From IMG/VR virus record IMGVR_UViG_3300036770_003629, positions 1-20,972 of that record: a DNA stretch of 20,972 bases. One strand, 5' to 3'. Origin of the DNA: a virus. This document shows, in pieces, positions 19,201 through 20,972 of this stretch. Both the position numbers and the translations under genes were made by a program. Each line of letters opens with the position of its first letter. Position 1 is the first letter of the stretch. The notes beneath the pieces are model-generated. The model ran no database searches. It had not been told where the DNA came from and saw only the letters and a list, made by a program, of their open reading frames with translations.

Positions 19201-20596
19201 CACATCATCTATTGGCACTTATCAAGTAAATTTAGGTGTTAAAGCAACTACTCCATCATCTTTTAGATATGAATATATAACTGAAAACGCAGATGCTATA
19301 CCACCTACATCAGTACCAGATGCAACATCTGCTCCTTATGTTTGGTATAAAAACGGAACTTTACAATCTGGAGTTGCAATGGCTACCACAGCAGTAACAG
19401 CAACAGATTGGTTACATAATGCTGTTTCTGGATTAGCAGTTGATACTACATCTATGAATATGGAAAGTAATTTAGGGACTGTTAGTACTACTTTTAATGA
19501 TAGAACAGGAGATGAATATCGTAAAGTATACGGATTTGATTTATTAACATTTTCATCCACCGGAAGTTCTGGTTCATATAATAATGAAATATCATCTGAT
19601 ACTTTTTCTCCTATTAATGATGTTTACATGTATAAAGTACCACGTACTTCAGATTATGTAATAAGTGGTAGTATACGATTTGGTATTGTTGGCCATGATG
19701 CAGATACAGGACCTAGTGTATTTAGAATTTCTGGAGTTGTTGAATCTTCAACGGATCCAACAAATCCCGCTTCATGGACTCATGTTGCTCATACTACTTT
19801 AACTCCTGTTGGTAATCCATTTACCGCTAATGGAGCTACTATTAGATATAATCAAACTGAAAGTACTATTTGGTTTGATACTGATATGAATTCATTATCT
19901 AAATTTGATTTAAAAGTATCAACAATAGCATCTTCATTAACTGAAGGCACATATGTAAGATTTAGGTTATATTGGGTAGATATGAGTGCGTTTCATATTC
20001 AACAAGCAGGAGCATTAGCTGCTAATTACTTAGTATTTACAATTGATCCGAATGCATCATTTGAAATATATGATAGTTTAACTCCATTAACTAAGTATAT
20101 TACTACTGGTTCTATTGGTCAAAGTTCATCATTATTTACTTTATCAACAACAAACGTATCAAATGATACTTTAATATTTGATAGTGCTTCATTTAACCAA
20201 TTTCTATTTAAAAGCACATTTATATCATCTTCAGTATATGGATCAGATTATACTACACCAGTAGATTTAACATCAATCTATTCACAAGATTTAATTCGTA
20301 TTGGTGCTTTCAACAATCCAGGAAGTAAATATTATACTGTATCTACTAGTTCGATTATATCGGGAAATTATAAAGTAGTATTAGATAGTGGAGTTGATAC
20401 ATCATTATATAATAATGCACAAAACTTTGCTATATTTAGAAAAAAACCAGACGAAACATCTATCTACATAAATAACACTAAAGATCCAGGTACTCAAACT
20501 GATAAAATGTATATTATACCTACTGACTTATCTGGCTCAATTAAAGACGATATCGGTAATATCTTACAAAAACTAGATCCTTACATTATATCGTAG
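16226..20596 (+). CDS. very large baseplate wedge/tail protein (gp7-like position)
   Basis: The 1456-residue product is the largest gene here. The N-terminal part (about 1-260) is beta-rich. A segment at about 420-475 (YDFIDMIGHYFDNIWIYIDS, then VSKDIVYDALRSLGVKLY) and 519-549 (AELYKRIYHNIPLLTKTKGT, AAGLQNLITTFGV) resembles the P2 gpI-type tail protein pattern, in which a KGT..G(L/I)..L(L/I)..(F/L)G motif ends the core. T4 gp7 (1032 residues) occupies this position next to gp6 in T4 baseplates, but homology to gp7 is not certain. Residues about 1010-1275 have a different composition and resemble an inserted adhesin module. It probably forms the outer wedge and host-contact arm. Confidence 0.75.
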   Translation: MANNIKIIGNINNTSRVSRIDNEDLNLLSPEIKNQYFGFENDYIELFVYDTSNNLLVSNYNYKSFKLPSNSGLSVENTLPIIEIDPVQDLQNLGYVSGEFSTQYHFQKRYISNADSVELFISEISADRTEIRLNSTSLTSEDLQTLSEKLIQDIEVSTDAKYYLFNLPQNQQFLIINAAVDNESQTPTLLLKLYTPLSETIQVKESGWITEEIIEPYVFDINLDTSVIPALPPQLKGPNFDIDIDIKQNVGTKYENYSSLVSSLTGSSYHRVLNYMNDSSYDLNIDYTSFENFIHFSSAKKRLEVFYDKIKQIEDYNTSISIINASTSILKNEETASIRLKIDDIVTKFDGFESYMYFESSSYAWPKTSIIKPYTLSSTSSANTWYVSYTSSAANYDEENLDRLYNVIPNYIKNDPINYQPYYDFIDMIGHYFDNIWIYIDSINELYNADNNLEKGVSKDIVYDALRSLGVKLYNSKGDNEFDNYIGGLNSGSTLFIDDFSITSSYLNNVPKKDQLAELYKRIYHNIPLLTKTKGTAAGLQNLITTFGVTSSIFAPKELGGSTRTGGLKGYDNDKITIQNNTVTGSVLSPFISVQQPFTGSSDFTSTDLHFIDLSFSPQTALDSRVSASIATSKPTFSIDDYIGDPRLMESSSYDALNLQKQEYFIVSGSITDRLDYKGFFELVKYFDNSLFKMLKDFVPARTNALTGVTIKSPVLERNKIKSYQPKATEETVYDAEYNAPIISEDADYHYDKIAGNKAAFYTGEYSGSYANINEVFEQSNPNLYLIPSHSVDINQFNHSEFNVTLNNVSENRISTSRTKLEDLYNSLLQIVGTLTSSVELQDSNESLLGYKRSRYDGTRLSSLKYNTYTTSSLTYTGDTSFGKSAVIDRNNVKFGTVRSVSAKNINFRDKSNIRLKYLVTKDSDLNELNLENKKWFEVQNTFKAGDNLIISLSDPSKDKNSFSGEKTIWQSGYSYNPVLYRELNETLYFEYTSSIGTYQVNLGVKATTPSSFRYEYITENADAIPPTSVPDATSAPYVWYKNGTLQSGVAMATTAVTATDWLHNAVSGLAVDTTSMNMESNLGTVSTTFNDRTGDEYRKVYGFDLLTFSSTGSSGSYNNEISSDTFSPINDVYMYKVPRTSDYVISGSIRFGIVGHDADTGPSVFRISGVVESSTDPTNPASWTHVAHTTLTPVGNPFTANGATIRYNQTESTIWFDTDMNSLSKFDLKVSTIASSLTEGTYVRFRLYWVDMSAFHIQQAGALAANYLVFTIDPNASFEIYDSLTPLTKYITTGSIGQSSSLFTLSTTNVSNDTLIFDSASFNQFLFKSTFISSSVYGSDYTTPVDLTSIYSQDLIRIGAFNNPGSKYYTVSTSSIISGNYKVVLDSGVDTSLYNNAQNFAIFRKKPDETSIYINNTKDPGTQTDKMYIIPTDLSGSIKDDIGNILQKLDPYIIS

Positions 20597-20605
20597 TAAA
20601 ACCTT

Positions 20606-20623
20606 TAAATATATATATTTATA
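20606..20623 (+). promoter_or_regulatory. candidate late promoter with 16-bp palindrome
   Basis: TAAATATATATATTTA (20606-20621) is a perfect 16-bp palindrome, and its right half with the following TA gives TATATTTATA (20614-20623), the same motif as at 9558-9567. It is in the 47-base gap before the last gene and 20 bases from its ATG (20644). A/T-only palindromes are easy to find by chance in such DNA. Confidence 0.35.
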
Positions 20624-20643
20624 CCAAAATAACAGAATAAATT

Positions 20644-20972
20644 ATGGCAATTCTAAATAACACTACAGTAACCGTAGATGCTATATTAACTAAAAAAGGA
20701 CGCGAATTATTAGCTAGAAACGATGGTTCGTTTCAAATTACTCAATTTGCATTAGCTGATGATGAAATCGATTATACTTTATATAATCCATCTCACCCAT
20801 CTGGATCCGCTTTCTATGGCGAAGCTATTGAAGCAATGCCTATGCTTGAAGCATTCCCTGATGAGGCTCAAATTATGCGTTATAAATTAGTAACTTTACC
20901 TCGTGGTACTTCTAAGTTACCTGTTATTTCTTTAGGTTACAATACTATATCATTAAAACAAGGTGCTACAAT
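20644..20972 (+). CDS. phage structural protein, 5' part only
   Basis: The frame starts at ATG 20644 and remains open to the window end (about 109 residues), so the gene is partial at its 3' end. It begins MAILNNTTVTVDAILTKKGR, continues ELLARNDGSFQITQFALADD, with EIDYTLYNPSHPSGS and later EAIEAMPMLEAFPDEAQIMR. This start is typical of a conserved structural protein in marine T4-like phages, usually annotated only as virion or structural protein. The start context is AACAGAATAAATT, without Shine-Dalgarno, as elsewhere here. Confidence 0.75.
   Translation, partial: MAILNNTTVTVDAILTKKGRELLARNDGSFQITQFALADDEIDYTLYNPSHPSGSAFYGEAIEAMPMLEAFPDEAQIMRYKLVTLPRGTSKLPVISLGYNTISLKQGAT

Overview
The window looks like part of a large, AT-rich, T4-like contractile-tailed phage (myophage) of a Bacteroidetes host, probably a flavobacterium. 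The phage call rests on a baseplate gene cluster (spike-like protein, gp25, gp6 and a very large wedge or tail protein) preceded by a gp55-like late sigma factor. The host call rests on two things. Start codons have no Shine-Dalgarno sequence and sit instead behind A-rich leaders such as AAACAAACAAACATG. Promoters also fit the Bacteroidetes pattern TTTG, about 20 bases, TANNTTTG. Every credible gene is on the + strand.

Bases 1-6171 are an accessory region of small genes. It opens with the 3' end of a gene carrying a UVR-like helical motif, then a small lipoprotein and several hypothetical proteins. A tightly packed operon follows (1299-3057, genes overlapping or one base apart, two products membrane proteins). 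After a long non-coding stretch (3058-3540) come a one-helix membrane protein gene, a tRNA-like gene with an unusual centre, a strong terminator hairpin, and a run of mostly single-gene units. These include a coiled-coil peptide, a likely small beta-barrel, a two-helix membrane protein and a protein with four AT-hook-like GRP motifs. Nine of the transcription units begin with the same promoter-like element, ATTTCCAGATTACATTTAC followed by TGTAATAAATAA, so this block appears to be one regulon. Several of these genes end in hairpins, two of which overlap the stop codon.

Bases 6172-7530 are a regulatory and transition zone. It holds a GC-rich island with a long bulged hairpin (6258-6300), a T5orf172/GIY-YIG-like protein, a small basic-tailed protein, two host-type promoters, two copies of the 10-bp palindrome CGTATATACG, and a cluster of AAACGTT repeats including a 16-bp palindrome.

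Bases 7531-20972 are the late region. A coiled-coil peptide, an HD-domain phosphohydrolase, a membrane-anchored coiled-coil protein and the gp55-like sigma factor come first. The virion genes follow: a small structural-type protein, a gp5-like spike, a hydrophobic helical protein, a small helical protein, gp25, gp6, a DNRLRE-like protein, a small protein, a 1456-residue wedge or tail protein and the start of another structural protein. Many of these junctions are TAATG or ATGA overlaps, implying translational coupling. The likely logic is that the sigma factor made at the head of the block directs transcription of the baseplate genes downstream. No CRISPR array, insertion sequence, integrase or attachment site was seen.
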